Origin: an uncultured Hyphomicrobiales bacterium
Lineage (GTDB): Bacteria; Pseudomonadota; Alphaproteobacteria; Rhizobiales; Devosiaceae
Assembly (NCBI GenBank): GCA_903842455.1
Contig: CAIMLX010000205.1
Span: 1 to 64,000 of the forward strand
Length of the DNA stretch: 64,000 bases
Reading direction: 5' to 3'
Shown here in pieces: positions 38,875 to 48,142 of the stretch (positions are counted from its first letter, which is position 1; each line of letters begins with the position of its first letter). The notes under the pieces are model-generated. The model did no database searches, had not been told where the DNA came from, and saw nothing but the letters and a program-made list of their open reading frames with translations. A program made the position numbers and the translations under genes.

Positions 38875-39887
38875 TGCTGCCACACCGTGCCGCGCTCGGC
38901 CAATTCCTGGGCCTTGAGGGCCAGTTCCATTGCGTTGAAGGCCCGCGCCTGCGGCATCGCCGTCTCGGTGCGGTCGTGAATGTCGGCAATCAGCTGCCGC
39001 GGATAGGGCAGGTCGACGCCGGAGCAGTCGATGTGCTGCGTGCCCTTGCCATCGACGAGGAACAGGTGGTCCTTCCCCTCGCGCCCGGCGATGTCGATGT
39101 ATTTGCGGAGCTCGATATAGCCCTCGGTGCCCAGAATGGTCAGCCGCCCGTCACCCCATGTCGGCAGGCCCGCCGGGGTAAACCAGTCCACCCGCACATA
39201 GCCGGTGGTCGTCGGCGTCCTCAGGTGCATGTCGCCGATGTCCTGCAGTCCCGGCTTTCCCGGATTGCCGCGGTTGTTCACGGTGGCCGAGATCACCTCG
39301 GCCTCCATTGCGCCCGAAAAGAACAGGAACTGCTCGCACTGGTGCGAGCCGATATCGGTCAGGATGCCGCCATAGCGCTTGCGGTCGAAAAACCAGTCGG
39401 GCCGCGAGTTGTTGCGGATCGCGTGCGGCCCCAGCCCCACCGTATGCACCACCTGTCCGATGGCGCCCGCCTGTACCAGTTCCCCGGCCTTCACCGTCGA
39501 GCGCGTCTCGAAATGCTCGGAGTAGCACACCGAGTAGATTCGCCCGGTCTCGGCCTGCACGGCCTTCAGTTCGGCGAGCTGCGCCAGCGAGGTCATCCCC
39601 GGCTTGTCGCTCATCACGTCCTTGCCGTGCCGCATCGCCGCAATCGACACTTCGGCCCGCTCATTCAGGATGGACGCCGTCGTCACCAGCGCAATCGACT
39701 TGTCCTCGAGGATGGTCCGCCGGTCAGCCACCCGCTTGGCCTGCGGGTACTTCTGGCCGAACGGCACGGCGAGGTCGTCCTCCGGCGCGTAAAACGCAAC
39801 CAGCACCGCCCCCTCCCGCAGCAGGCATTCGACCTGCCCGCAGATATGGCTGTGGTTGAGGCCGATGGCGGCAAACTTGATGGTCAT
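38871..39887 (-). CDS. Gfo/Idh/MocA family oxidoreductase (first in operon)
   Basis: A 338-residue protein with the N-terminal Rossmann fold (FAAIGLNHSHICGQVECLL). It has DKPGMTSLAQL in place of the usual EKP; the variant D-K-P keeps the lysine. The C-terminal domain has KRYGGILTDIGSHQCEQFLFFSG, with the GGxxxDxGxH pattern. It is divergent from the second copy, so the pair is not a recent duplication. It follows the permease gene by 61 bases and overlaps the next gene by four. Its role is presumed to be carbohydrate oxidation. Confidence 0.87.
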   Translation of the reverse strand: MTIKFAAIGLNHSHICGQVECLLREGAVLVAFYAPEDDLAVPFGQKYPQAKRVADRRTILEDKSIALVTTASILNERAEVSIAAMRHGKDVMSDKPGMTSLAQLAELKAVQAETGRIYSVCYSEHFETRSTVKAGELVQAGAIGQVVHTVGLGPHAIRNNSRPDWFFDRKRYGGILTDIGSHQCEQFLFFSGAMEAEVISATVNNRGNPGKPGLQDIGDMHLRTPTTTGYVRVDWFTPAGLPTWGDGRLTILGTEGYIELRKYIDIAGREGKDHLFLVDGKGTQHIDCSGVDLPYPRQLIADIHDRTETAMPQARAFNAMELALKAQELAERGTVWQQ

Positions 39888-39948
39888 GGTGGATTACTCA
39901 GTCAGAAGAACTGGGGCCGGGCCGGCGTTAGGGCAGGGGACAAGCGCC

Positions 39949-40845
39949 TCACCGCTTCATCCCCGTCGTCGCAATTCCTTCGATCAGCAAGCGCTGGAAG
40001 AACAGGAAGAACAAGAAGATCGGGACGAGCGACAGCACGCTCATCGCGAACAGCCCGCCATAATCCGATTGTCCGGTGGAGTCGGTGAAGGTGCGCAGCC
40101 CCAGCATCACGGTGTAGTCGCGCAGTTCGCTCAGGTAGATCAGCGGCCCGAAGAAATCGTCCCAGGTCCAGATGAAGGTGAAGATGGCGGCGGTGGCCAG
40201 CACCGGGGTCGAGAGCGGCAGCATGATCTTCCAGTAGATGCGCCACGGCCCGGCACCGTCCATGCGCGCTGCCTCGTCGAGTTCCTTGGGGATGCCGCGG
40301 AAGAACTGCACCATCAGGAAGATGAAGAACGCATCGGCCGCGAGGAATTTCGGCACGATCAGCGGCAGGAAGGTGTTCACCCAGCCCAGGTTCAGGAACA
40401 GCACATATTGCGGGATCAGCGTCACCTGGTAGGGCAACATCAGCGTCATCAGCATCATGGCGAACCAGAACTTCCGGCCGCGGAACTCGAGGCGCGCAAA
40501 GGCGAAGGCGGCGAGCGAACAGGCCGCGACGTTGCCGATCACGCTGAGGATCGAGATGACGAACGAGTTGGCGAAGAACGTGCCGAACCCCACCTGCAGC
40601 CCGTTCCAGCCGCGCGGGTAGGAATCGAGGTCCCAGCTCGTCGACGGCAGCACCGAAATCCCCGAGGTGAAGATCTCGTTCTCCGGCCGGAACGACGATG
40701 CCAGCAGCCACAGCAGCGGGTAGAGCATCAGGATCGACGCGCCGATCAGCAGCAGGTGCGCCACCACCGAGAACACCCGCCGGCGCAGCCGACGGCTGGC
40801 GTCGTCTTCGGTCACCACCGTCAGGCGCTGCACATCAGTCGTCAT
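39949..40845 (-). CDS. Carbohydrate ABC transporter permease (MalG type)
   Basis: A 298-residue membrane protein with six helices, beginning after a short cytoplasmic leader. The cytoplasmic coupling loop EAARMDGAGPWRIYWKIMLPLSTP is the EAA motif of type I importers. It pairs with the MalF-like subunit, whose stop it overlaps by 11 bases. It forms the transmembrane pore for the sugar taken up by this operon. Confidence 0.93.
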   Translation of the reverse strand: MTTDVQRLTVVTEDDASRRLRRRVFSVVAHLLLIGASILMLYPLLWLLASSFRPENEIFTSGISVLPSTSWDLDSYPRGWNGLQVGFGTFFANSFVISILSVIGNVAACSLAAFAFARLEFRGRKFWFAMMLMTLMLPYQVTLIPQYVLFLNLGWVNTFLPLIVPKFLAADAFFIFLMVQFFRGIPKELDEAARMDGAGPWRIYWKIMLPLSTPVLATAAIFTFIWTWDDFFGPLIYLSELRDYTVMLGLRTFTDSTGQSDYGGLFAMSVLSLVPIFLFFLFFQRLLIEGIATTGMKR

Positions 40846-41782
40846 AGTGCACCCAGAACTTCGAGGTGAAGAAGGAGAAGGCGGTGAACACGGCGACGAT
40901 GGCTAGCAGCACCCAGGCCAGCGCGCTGGCATAGCCCATGCGGAAGAAGCTGAACGCCTCGTTGTAGAGGTACAGCGTGTAGAACAGCGTCGAGTTGATC
41001 GGACTGCCCGTACCGCCCGAGATGATGAAGGCCGGGGTGAAGCTCTTGAAACCCTCGATGGTCTGGATGATGGCGTTGAAGAACACCACCGGGGTCAGCA
41101 TCGGCAGCGTGATCTTCCAGAATACCCGCCACTTGCTGGCGCCCTCGAGCGAGGCAGCCTCATACATATCCTGTGGAATTGACCGCAGGCCGGCAAGGAA
41201 GATGATCATTGGCGAGCCGAACTGCCAGATCGACAGCACGATCAGCGTCCAGAGCGAGTAGTTGGGGTTGGAGATCCAGCTCGGGCCGACAATGCCGAAC
41301 AGGGCGAGGAACTGGTTGACGAGGCCGTCACCGGCAAAGATCTGCCGCCACAGGATGGCGATGGCGACCGAAGCGCCGAGCAGGCTCGGCAGGTAGAACA
41401 GCGCCCGATAGAGCGGCAGGCCGCGCATGCCCCGGTTCAGCAGCAGCGCTACGCCGAGCGCAAAGGCCAGCTTCAGCGGTACCGAGAAGATGACGAAGAA
41501 CATCGTCACCCGCATCGAGGCGACGAAGTTCCGGTCGTTGGTGAACATGCGGATGTAGTTGTCGAGCCCGGCCCAGCGCGGCGCCGTCAGCAGGTCGAAA
41601 TGCGTGAAGCTCAGGTAGAGCGAGGTGATGATCGGCCCGATGGTCAGGCCGAAGAAGCCGATGAACCACGGCAGCAGGAACAGGTAGCCGGGGGCGTGGT
41701 TTTCCCACGCCCGCGACCAGATTGATGAGCCGACCGCGCCGCCCTTGATGCGTGCGCTGGCAGAAATGGACTGCGCGGTCAT
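40835..41782 (-). CDS. Carbohydrate ABC transporter permease (MalF type)
   Basis: Start ATG 41782 (MTAQSISASARIKGG), after the stop of the binding-protein gene at 41796; 315 residues rather than the 339 of the track. Six membrane helices, with YLFLLPWFIGFFGLTIGPIITSLYLSF first, and the EAA loop EAASLEGASKWRVFWKITLPMLTP. It is the short MalF form without a large periplasmic loop, usual in rhizobial CUT1 transporters. It is coupled to the MalG-like gene. Confidence 0.92.
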   Translation of the reverse strand: MTAQSISASARIKGGAVGSSIWSRAWENHAPGYLFLLPWFIGFFGLTIGPIITSLYLSFTHFDLLTAPRWAGLDNYIRMFTNDRNFVASMRVTMFFVIFSVPLKLAFALGVALLLNRGMRGLPLYRALFYLPSLLGASVAIAILWRQIFAGDGLVNQFLALFGIVGPSWISNPNYSLWTLIVLSIWQFGSPMIIFLAGLRSIPQDMYEAASLEGASKWRVFWKITLPMLTPVVFFNAIIQTIEGFKSFTPAFIISGGTGSPINSTLFYTLYLYNEAFSFFRMGYASALAWVLLAIVAVFTAFSFFTSKFWVHYDD

Positions 41783-41795
41783 CTGCCGGATCCGA

Positions 41796-43094
41796 TCAGG
41801 CGGCGCCGCGCTCGAGCACGGCAGCCGCTTCGGTGACGAAGAACTTGCCGGCATCTTCGGCGGTGCGAGCGCCGAAGGCCACTTCCTGGCTGATGACGCG
41901 CAGCAGCGACACGTCGATCTCGCCGGCAGCAGCCGGCGGCGGCGGCGGCAGTGCTCCGAGAAGGTCGCCGAGGTTCGCCACGAAGTTGAGCGCGATCTGG
42001 TCCTTCTCGTTCAGCATTGGGGCGACGACGTCGCGCACTGCGGAGACGCACGGGATGCCACGCTCGACGCCGAGCACCTTGCCGGCTTCCGGGTCGTTGA
42101 CGAAGAAGCTCAGGTAGGCCGCTGCGGCCTCCTTGTTGGACGACGAACCGCCCACCGAGAAGAACATCGACGGCTTGCGGTAGTGGCCGCCACCGACGCC
42201 CGGCGCGATGCGCGGGTAGCTGGTGATGGTCAGGTCGTCCTGCACGAGCGTCTGGTAGGCGACGAGCTGGTTCGAGTTCGACGGCATCATTGCCGCCTTG
42301 CCCAGGATCACCATGGTGTTTTCCAGCGGGCCGTTGGTATCGAGCGCCTGGGTCTCGGCGTCGACGCAGACGCCGTCGGCGCGCATCTGGCTCCACAGTG
42401 TGAACCACTCGATCGCCTCGGCCTCGGTGAAACCGAGCTTGCCTTCGGCGGTATAGAGCGCGAGGCCCTTCTGGCGCAGCCAGTTGTCGAGCATCGGTTC
42501 GGAGCCCGAGCCGTCGGCAATGACCTTCATGCCGCCGCGGATGTTCTTGGACTTGAACGCCTCGCCCATGGCGCGGATGTCGTCATAGGTGGTGTCGCGG
42601 TTCGGCGGCTCGACGCCGGCCTCGGCGAACGCGGCGAGGTTCACCAGCTGCGCCACCGAATTGGCGCCAAGGCTCACGCCGTAAAGCTTGCCGTCAACCT
42701 TGCCGCCTTCGAGCTGGTCGGCATCGAAGTCGCTGAGATTGAGGGCCGAGCCGACGAACTCATCCAGCGGTGCGATCGCGTTGCGACGCGCGTATTCGAC
42801 GATGAACCGGTAGTCCATCTGCACGATGTCCGGCGAGTTGCCGCCGGCGGTTTCGGTCGCGAGCTTCGGCCAGTAGTCGCCCCAGCCGAGGAAGCTGCTC
42901 TCGACGTCGTTGCCGCTCGCGGCGGTGTAGAGCGCGTTCACGCCGTTGGTGCGGTCGGCGCGGGCCTGGCCGCCCCAGAACAGCTGGCGCAGGCGGTTCT
43001 CCTGGGCCAGCGCGGCGGCTGGCGAGAGCGCCGCGGCGCCGAGCAGCGCCGTCGTGCCCAGCAGGAATTGACGTCTGTCGAGTGACATACCCAT
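41796..43094 (-). CDS. Extracellular solute-binding protein of a CUT1-type sugar ABC transporter
   Basis: A 432-residue protein with a Tat-type signal (LDRRQFLLG plus hydrophobic stretch, cleavage near AAALAQ) and GGAGGA before ATG 43094. The mature part has the family 1 solute-binding fold: VNALYTAASGN, SPDIVQMDYRFIVEYA and NGPLENTMVILGKAAMMPSNSNQ, then a Pro-rich stretch near the C-terminus. It delivers a carbohydrate to the MalF/MalG-like permease. It is the first gene of the operon; a TetR-type operator lies about 80 bases upstream. Confidence 0.9.
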   Translation of the reverse strand: MGMSLDRRQFLLGTTALLGAAALSPAAALAQENRLRQLFWGGQARADRTNGVNALYTAASGNDVESSFLGWGDYWPKLATETAGGNSPDIVQMDYRFIVEYARRNAIAPLDEFVGSALNLSDFDADQLEGGKVDGKLYGVSLGANSVAQLVNLAAFAEAGVEPPNRDTTYDDIRAMGEAFKSKNIRGGMKVIADGSGSEPMLDNWLRQKGLALYTAEGKLGFTEAEAIEWFTLWSQMRADGVCVDAETQALDTNGPLENTMVILGKAAMMPSNSNQLVAYQTLVQDDLTITSYPRIAPGVGGGHYRKPSMFFSVGGSSSNKEAAAAYLSFFVNDPEAGKVLGVERGIPCVSAVRDVVAPMLNEKDQIALNFVANLGDLLGALPPPPPAAAGEIDVSLLRVISQEVAFGARTAEDAGKFFVTEAAAVLERGAA

Positions 43095-43176
43095 GAAAGT
43101 CCTCCCAATTCTCTCCCTCGGGGGGCGTCACGCCGTCCCGAACCCGTTTGGTCCTGCGCTCTTGTATGGCGCTAAA

Positions 43177-43191
43177 TAACCAACTGGTTAC
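43177..43191. promoter_or_regulatory. Operator A, probable TetR site upstream of the sugar ABC operon
   Basis: TAACCAACTGGTTAC contains the palindrome TAACCA-AC-TGGTTA. It shares 13 of 15 positions with operator B (44206-44220) on the far side of the tetR gene. It is 83 bases upstream of the binding-protein start, and a TTGACA (minus strand, 43221-43216) lies just upstream of it, so bound repressor would block that promoter. I do not see a convincing -10. Confidence 0.72.
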
Positions 43192-43350
43192 AACCTTGGT
43201 ATGGTATCGCAGCGCTGTCAACCCACCCCGCGTGCCGCCCGCCGGGCTATTAGCGGTGGCAGAACTTCGTGGTCCATGCGCGCACAAAGCGGCGACATCG
43301 CGCGACATCGGCGCAGTTTCGACGCGAGTTTGGTACAGATTCGCCGGGGG

Positions 43351-44034
43351 TCAGCGGCGGGCGCGAAGGTAGTCGATCACCATCTGCACGGCCTGCGCCT
43401 CGCGGTCCTGGATCAGCGCGAACTCGCTGAGGTCACGGCCGAAAACCACGCTCAGCGTCGACATGTTGGAGACGTAGAAGTAGCACAGCGAGATGATCGA
43501 GATGTAGAGCTGCATCGGATCGACGTCGGTGCGGAAGGTGCCTTCGGCGTGGCCGCGCTTCACGATATCCCGCAGTTCGGCGACGATCGGCGAACGGATT
43601 TCGTCGACGTTCTTGATCTTCTTGACGAAACGGGCGTTCTGCAGGTTTTCCACCGAGAGAAGCCGCGGAAACCACGGGTTGGCGAGGAAGTGCCGGAAGG
43701 TGAACCGGATGATCCGGTCCACTGCCTCGATAGGATCATACTGGCTGATCCGCAGCTCGCGCTCGCCGCGCCGGATCTCCTGGTAGGCGTCGAGCAGCAC
43801 CGCCTCGTACAGCGCTTCCTTGTTGCCGAAATAGTGATAGAGCAGCCGCTTGTTGGCCTTGGCGCGGTCGGCGATGGCGTCGACCCGGGCGCCGTTGAAG
43901 CCCTGCTCGCAGAACTCGTCGCGCGCCGCCTTCAATATCGAGGCCTTGGTCTTTTCCGCGTCGCGCGGGCGCACCGGCGCCACCGGGCTTACCCGGTTTC
44001 GCGGCCTGGCCGTCGCCACATCGTCGCTCGACAT
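43351..44034 (-). CDS. TetR/AcrR family transcriptional regulator of the sugar module
   Basis: A 227-residue regulator. After a 25-residue basic leader comes the TetR HTH: TKASILKAARDEFCEQGFNGARVDAIADRAKANKRLLYHYFGNKEALYEAVL. The C-terminal ligand-binding half is helical and contains FLANPWFPRLLSVENLQNARF. It lies between the transporter operon and the plus-strand catabolic operon, and both are preceded by the same operator sequence. It therefore probably represses both and perhaps itself. The inducer is likely the imported sugar or a metabolite. Confidence 0.9.
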   Translation of the reverse strand: MSSDDVATARPRNRVSPVAPVRPRDAEKTKASILKAARDEFCEQGFNGARVDAIADRAKANKRLLYHYFGNKEALYEAVLLDAYQEIRRGERELRISQYDPIEAVDRIIRFTFRHFLANPWFPRLLSVENLQNARFVKKIKNVDEIRSPIVAELRDIVKRGHAEGTFRTDVDPMQLYISIISLCYFYVSNMSTLSVVFGRDLSEFALIQDREAQAVQMVIDYLRARR

Positions 44035-44205
44035 CTTATCCCCTCAGCCCAAAATCTGGCGCATGCTCCGTCCGGTGCCGCAATCGCCACGCTGGCAATA
44101 GCAGGGGAGGGAGCGTGTTTGAATATGATCGAGCATTTACATTGGAATTCACCCGGCAAGCCGCCGGGCCGCCTTGACGCTGCACCCTAGTCGCTTGTAA
44201 GCAAG

Positions 44206-44220
44206 TAACCAACCAGTTAC
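44206..44220. promoter_or_regulatory. Operator B, probable TetR site upstream of the catabolic operon
   Basis: TAACCAACCAGTTAC lies 23 bases before the start of the Gfo/Idh/MocA gene at 44244, in the divergent gap with tetR. It matches operator A at 13 of 15 positions and has GTAAC/GTTAC ends. Its closeness to the start codon suggests it overlaps or follows the transcription start. Confidence 0.72.
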
Positions 44221-44243
44221 AAAAATCGATACCGGAGGGGAAG

Positions 44244-45398
44244 ATGGCCGAGCGTCGGCTGGGGCTGATCATGCATGGCGTGACCGGCCGCATGGGGTAC
44301 AATCAACATCTGGTGCGCTCCATCCTCGCCATCCGCGAGCAGGGCGGCGTGGTGCTGTCGAACGGCGACCGGCTGGTCGTCGACCCGATCATCGTCGGCC
44401 GGGATCGCGATAAGATTCAGGCACTTGCGGCAAAGCACAACATCGCTCGCTGGAGCACCGACCTCGAAGCGGCGCTCGCCAATCCGGACGACACGGTGTT
44501 CTTCGACGCCGGCACCACCCAGATGCGCGCCACCCTCCTCGGCCGCGCCATCGACGCGGGCAAGCACGTATACTGCGAGAAGCCGGTCTCCGACGACCTG
44601 CACTCGGCCGTCGCCCTCGCAAAGAAGGCGAAATCGGCGGGAATCAAGCACGGCGTGGTGCAGGACAAGCTGTTCCTGCCCGGCCTCCTCAAGCTCAAGC
44701 TGCTCCGCGATTCAGGCTTCTTCGGCCGTATCCTGTCGGTGCGCGGCGAGTTCGGCTACTGGGTGTTCGAGGGCGACTGGGGCCAGCCGGCGCAGCGCCC
44801 GAGCTGGAACTACCGCACTGCCGATGGCGGCGGCATCATCCTCGACATGCTCTGCCACTGGCGCTACGTGCTCGATAACCTGTTCGGCGAGGTTCAGGCC
44901 GTAAGCTGCCTTGGCGCCACGCATATTCCGCAGCGCGTCGACGAGAAGGGCAACACCTACACCGCCGATGCGGACGATGCGGCCTACGCCACCTTCCAAC
45001 TGGCTGGCGGCGCCGTCGCCCACATCAATTCCAGCTGGGACGTCCGCGTCCGCCGCGACGACCTCGTCACGTTCCAGGTCGATGGCACCCACGGCTCCGC
45101 CGTCGCCGGCCTCCACAAGTGCTTCACCCAGCACAGGGTGAACACCCCCAAACCCGTCTGGAATCCGGACGAGCCAAGCAAGTTCAACTTCTTCGACCAG
45201 TGGGAAGAGGTGCCGGAAAACTACCCGGCGCAGAACGGCTTCAAGGCGCAGTGGGAGATGTTCCTGAAGCACGTCGCCGAGTACGCGCCGTGGCCCTACG
45301 GCCTCGAAGCCGGCGCTAAGGGCGTGCAGCTCGCCATGCTCGGCCTGCAGAGCTGGAAGGAACGCCGCTGGCTCGATGTCCCGGCGCTGGGCCTGTGA
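44244..45398 (+). CDS. Gfo/Idh/MocA family oxidoreductase (catabolic operon)
   Basis: A 384-residue enzyme with CCGGAGGGG before ATG 44244. It has an N-terminal Rossmann fold that starts unusually (LGLIMHGVTGRMGYNQHLVRSI), the EKP motif in HVYCEKPVSDDLHSA, and a substrate domain with RTADGGGIILDMLCHWRYVLDNLFG. It is longer and distinct from the two enzymes of the transporter operon. It forms one transcription unit with the DUF993 gene (3-base gap) and the TIM-barrel gene. A dehydrogenase step on an imported sugar is the likely role. Confidence 0.87.
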   Translation: MAERRLGLIMHGVTGRMGYNQHLVRSILAIREQGGVVLSNGDRLVVDPIIVGRDRDKIQALAAKHNIARWSTDLEAALANPDDTVFFDAGTTQMRATLLGRAIDAGKHVYCEKPVSDDLHSAVALAKKAKSAGIKHGVVQDKLFLPGLLKLKLLRDSGFFGRILSVRGEFGYWVFEGDWGQPAQRPSWNYRTADGGGIILDMLCHWRYVLDNLFGEVQAVSCLGATHIPQRVDEKGNTYTADADDAAYATFQLAGGAVAHINSSWDVRVRRDDLVTFQVDGTHGSAVAGLHKCFTQHRVNTPKPVWNPDEPSKFNFFDQWEEVPENYPAQNGFKAQWEMFLKHVAEYAPWPYGLEAGAKGVQLAMLGLQSWKERRWLDVPALGL

Positions 45399-45401
45399 GC
45401 G

Positions 45402-46565
45402 ATGGAAATCGCGCTCCCCAACCCTGATCGCTCGATCTCGGCGTACCGACTCACCGGCACGCCGATCCCCTTCGTGCGCCACGCGGCGACCGACTTCCCG
45501 CGCATCGCCTATGCCGCGGCGCACGTGGTCGCCGACCCGCTGGCCAGCAACGACCCCTGGCTCACTCCGGCCATCGACTGGGACACGACGCTGCAATTCC
45601 GCCACCGCCTCTGGGACCTCGGCCTCGGTGTGGCCGAGGCGATGGACACCGCCCAGCGCGGAATGGGGCTGACCTGGACCGATGCGCAGGAACTGATCCG
45701 CCGCGCCCAGTCCGAAGCCCGCACCCGCACCGATGGCCTCATCGCCTATGGCGCCGGCACCGACCACCTGACGCCCGGCCCGAACGTTACTATCGACGAC
45801 GTCATTCGCGCCTACGAGGAGCAGGTCGACTTCGTCGAGGGGCAGGGCGGCCGGGTTATCCTCATGGCGTCGCGCGCCCTCAAGGTGGCCGCCCGGTCAC
45901 CCGACGACTACGCCCGAGTTTATGGCCGCATCCTCAGCCAGGTGCGGCAGCCGGTCATCCTCCACTGGCTGGGCGAAATGTTCGACCCGGCGCTCGAAGG
46001 CTACTGGGGCCAGCCCACACACGAGGCGGCCATGGACGTCTGCCTCGACGTCATCGCCGCCCACGCCGACAAGGTGGATGGCATCAAGATTTCGCTGCTG
46101 AGCAAGGAAAAAGAGATCGCCATGCGCCGCCGCCTGCCGGCATCGGTTCGCATGTATACCGGCGACGATTTCAACTATGCCGAACTGATCGCCGGCGACG
46201 AGCAGGGGCACTCCGACGCGCTGCTCGGGATCTTCGACGCCATCGCCCCGGCCGCTTCCGCCGCGCTCGCCGCTCTCGGCCGTGGCAGCGACAACGAGTT
46301 CTTCGAGCTGCTCGAACCTACCGTGCCGCTCAGCCGCCACATCTTTGCGGCGCCCACCCGTTTCTACAAGACCGGCGTCGTCTTCCTCGCCTATCTCAAC
46401 GGCTTGCAGGACCACTTCGCCATGATCGGTGGCCAGCAATCGACCCGCTCGCTGCAGCATCTCAGCGAACTGTTCCGCCTCGCCGACAAGGCCCGCGTCC
46501 TCGCCGATCCCGCCCTCGCCATCGACCGCATGAAGCGCGTCCTCGCCGTCCACGGGGTGACATGA
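45402..46565 (+). CDS. DUF993 protein (putative dihydrodipicolinate synthase-like TIM barrel)
   Basis: A 387-residue protein of the DUF993 family. Recognisable parts are GMGLTWTDAQELIRRAQSEA, GLIAYGAGTDHLTPG, VILMASRALKVAARSPDDY, VILHWLGEMFDPALEGYWG, and DKVDGIKISLLSKEKE. The HWLGEMFD and KISLL segments fit a DHDPS-like class I aldolase barrel, with Lys in GIKISLL as the Schiff-base candidate. The reaction has not been established to my knowledge. It is tightly packed between a Gfo/Idh/MocA dehydrogenase and a TIM-barrel isomerase (4-base ATGA overlap downstream). This suggests a retro-aldol or elimination step after oxidation. Confidence 0.8.
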   Translation: MEIALPNPDRSISAYRLTGTPIPFVRHAATDFPRIAYAAAHVVADPLASNDPWLTPAIDWDTTLQFRHRLWDLGLGVAEAMDTAQRGMGLTWTDAQELIRRAQSEARTRTDGLIAYGAGTDHLTPGPNVTIDDVIRAYEEQVDFVEGQGGRVILMASRALKVAARSPDDYARVYGRILSQVRQPVILHWLGEMFDPALEGYWGQPTHEAAMDVCLDVIAAHADKVDGIKISLLSKEKEIAMRRRLPASVRMYTGDDFNYAELIAGDEQGHSDALLGIFDAIAPAASAALAALGRGSDNEFFELLEPTVPLSRHIFAAPTRFYKTGVVFLAYLNGLQDHFAMIGGQQSTRSLQHLSELFRLADKARVLADPALAIDRMKRVLAVHGVT

Positions 46566-47392
46566 GCAAGGGCCAGCTCTCGATGAACCTCGCGACCCTG
46601 CGGAACGGCTCGACCTTTCCGCAGATGATCGACGACTGCCTCCGACACGGCGTCACGGCCATCTCCCCCTGGCGCGACCAGGTGGCCTCTGTCGGTCTCG
46701 CCGAAGCGGCCAGCATCGTCCGCAGCAACAACCTGCGCGTCACCGGCCTCTGCCGCGGCGGCATGTTCCCCGCCGATACCCCGGCCGGCCGACAGGCCAA
46801 TATCGACGACAACCTGCGTGCCATCGACGAAGCGGCTGCGCTGGGGGCGGACTGCCTTGTCCTCGTCGTCGGCGGCCTCCCGGGCTCGTCGAAGGACATT
46901 GCCGGCGCGCGCCAGATGGTGGCCGATGGTATCGCCGCCATGCTGCCGCACGCCCGGGCCTCCGGCGTCCCGCTCGCCATCGAGCCGCTGCATCCGATGT
47001 ACGCCGCCGACCGCGCCTGCGTGAACACCATCGACCAGGCGCTCGACATTGCCGGCCAGCTCGGGGAGGGTGTCGGCGTCGCCATCGACGTCTACCACGT
47101 CTGGTGGGACCCCAACCTCGCTGCGGCCATCGCCCGCGCCGGCCGCGAAAACCGCATCTTCGCGCACCACATCTGCGACTGGCTGGTGCCCACCACAGAT
47201 ATGCTGCTCGATCGCGGCATGATGTGCGACGGCGTCATCGACCTCCGGTCGATCCGCGCGATGATCGAGGCCGCCGGTTACCACGGCCCGCAGGAAGTCG
47301 AGATTTTCTCCCGCGACAACTGGTGGAAGCGCCCGGGCGACGAGGTCGTCCGGACGTGCGTCGAACGGTTCGAGGCCGTCTGTCAGGCATAG
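46562..47392 (+). CDS. Sugar phosphate isomerase/epimerase-like TIM-barrel protein
   Basis: A 276-residue AP-endonuclease-2 superfamily barrel. Metal-binding and active-site stretches are LAIEPLHPMY (Glu), GVGVAIDVYHVWWDPNL (Asp, His), IFAHHICDW (His) and GPQEVEIFSRDNWW (Glu), matching the Glu-Asp-His-Glu pattern of xylose-isomerase-like enzymes. Its start overlaps the DUF993 stop (ATGA). Its end overlaps the convergent M15 peptidase by ten bases. It likely performs an isomerisation, epimerisation or beta-elimination in the same pathway. Confidence 0.86.
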   Translation: MSKGQLSMNLATLRNGSTFPQMIDDCLRHGVTAISPWRDQVASVGLAEAASIVRSNNLRVTGLCRGGMFPADTPAGRQANIDDNLRAIDEAAALGADCLVLVVGGLPGSSKDIAGARQMVADGIAAMLPHARASGVPLAIEPLHPMYAADRACVNTIDQALDIAGQLGEGVGVAIDVYHVWWDPNLAAAIARAGRENRIFAHHICDWLVPTTDMLLDRGMMCDGVIDLRSIRAMIEAAGYHGPQEVEIFSRDNWWKRPGDEVVRTCVERFEAVCQA

Positions 47393-47997
47393 GGCTGCCC
47401 GGCCTCGAAAAGGCGCCGGGTTGCGGCCACGCTCCGCCCGGTCGGAAGCTGGTAGTGCGGCACGTCCGGCAAGGACGACCAGTCTCCTCCCCATTCGAGC
47501 GCGAGCGGACGCGCCAGTGCCCCCAGCCGGCGGTACGCGTCGATCTCGGCTGCCGTATCCCCGTTGAGATACTGGCCCTCTGCGTCGAACAGCCCGATAT
47601 CCCACGCAATGCCGAAATTGTGGTTGGATTGCCCGCCCCGCGCATTTGTCACCCGCGGACCGGCATTCCCGTATCGCCCCTGCGCGTGGAGCCGATCCTG
47701 CTCCGCGTAGGACCGTGTCCCCGAAACCAGCCGGGCGACTAATCCGCCTTCCCTCGCCAGCGCCAGCAGCCTGCGGGCGGCCATCTGCGCCTTGAGGTGC
47801 AGTCCGGCCAGTACCCGCTCGCTGCGTGCCTCGAATTCGCCGAGCGCCCTGAGCCCGGCGCCGCGGCGCTCGAACTCGGCGTCCGCCGCTTCGGTCAGTG
47901 GCCCCCAGCGGCCATCGAGTGTTCCGCCATAAAGCCCCTGCGCCTTCAGCAGGCGCTGGTGAAAGATAACGTCGTCCCCGAACAGATGTCGGCTCAT
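47383..47997 (-). CDS. M15 family peptidase (L-alanyl-D-glutamate/VanY-like)
   Basis: A 204-residue protein without signal peptide. The N-terminal ~80 residues (VIFHQRLLKAQGLYGGTLDGRWGPLTEAADAEF) resemble a peptidoglycan-binding helical repeat. The C-terminal domain has SGTRSYAEQD, the zinc motif SNHNFGIAWDIGLFD and the closing GGDWSSLPDVPHYQL with the third His. This fits M15C endolysin-type peptidases such as T5 Lys, but there are no phage genes around it. It cuts peptidoglycan stem peptides if it reaches the periplasm. Confidence 0.83.
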   Translation of the reverse strand: MSRHLFGDDVIFHQRLLKAQGLYGGTLDGRWGPLTEAADAEFERRGAGLRALGEFEARSERVLAGLHLKAQMAARRLLALAREGGLVARLVSGTRSYAEQDRLHAQGRYGNAGPRVTNARGGQSNHNFGIAWDIGLFDAEGQYLNGDTAAEIDAYRRLGALARPLALEWGGDWSSLPDVPHYQLPTGRSVAATRRLFEAGQPYA

Positions 47998-48142
47998 GCT
48001 CCAATCCCCGCGACCCCATCGTCGCCCTGGGATTGTCGCGGTGTCGGGAGGTGCGGGGATTACTCGCTATCCGACTTGCTTCCAGCTTGCGCCCGGCGCG
48101 AGCCCGATTAATGTGCGCCACCAAATGGAAGAGGGAATTCCC

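Noticed and set aside
47383-47997. Endolysin-like M15 peptidase as sign of a prophage
   Set aside because: No holin, terminase, capsid or tail genes nearby and its codon usage and GC look like the neighbours; chromosomal M15 peptidases of this kind are common.
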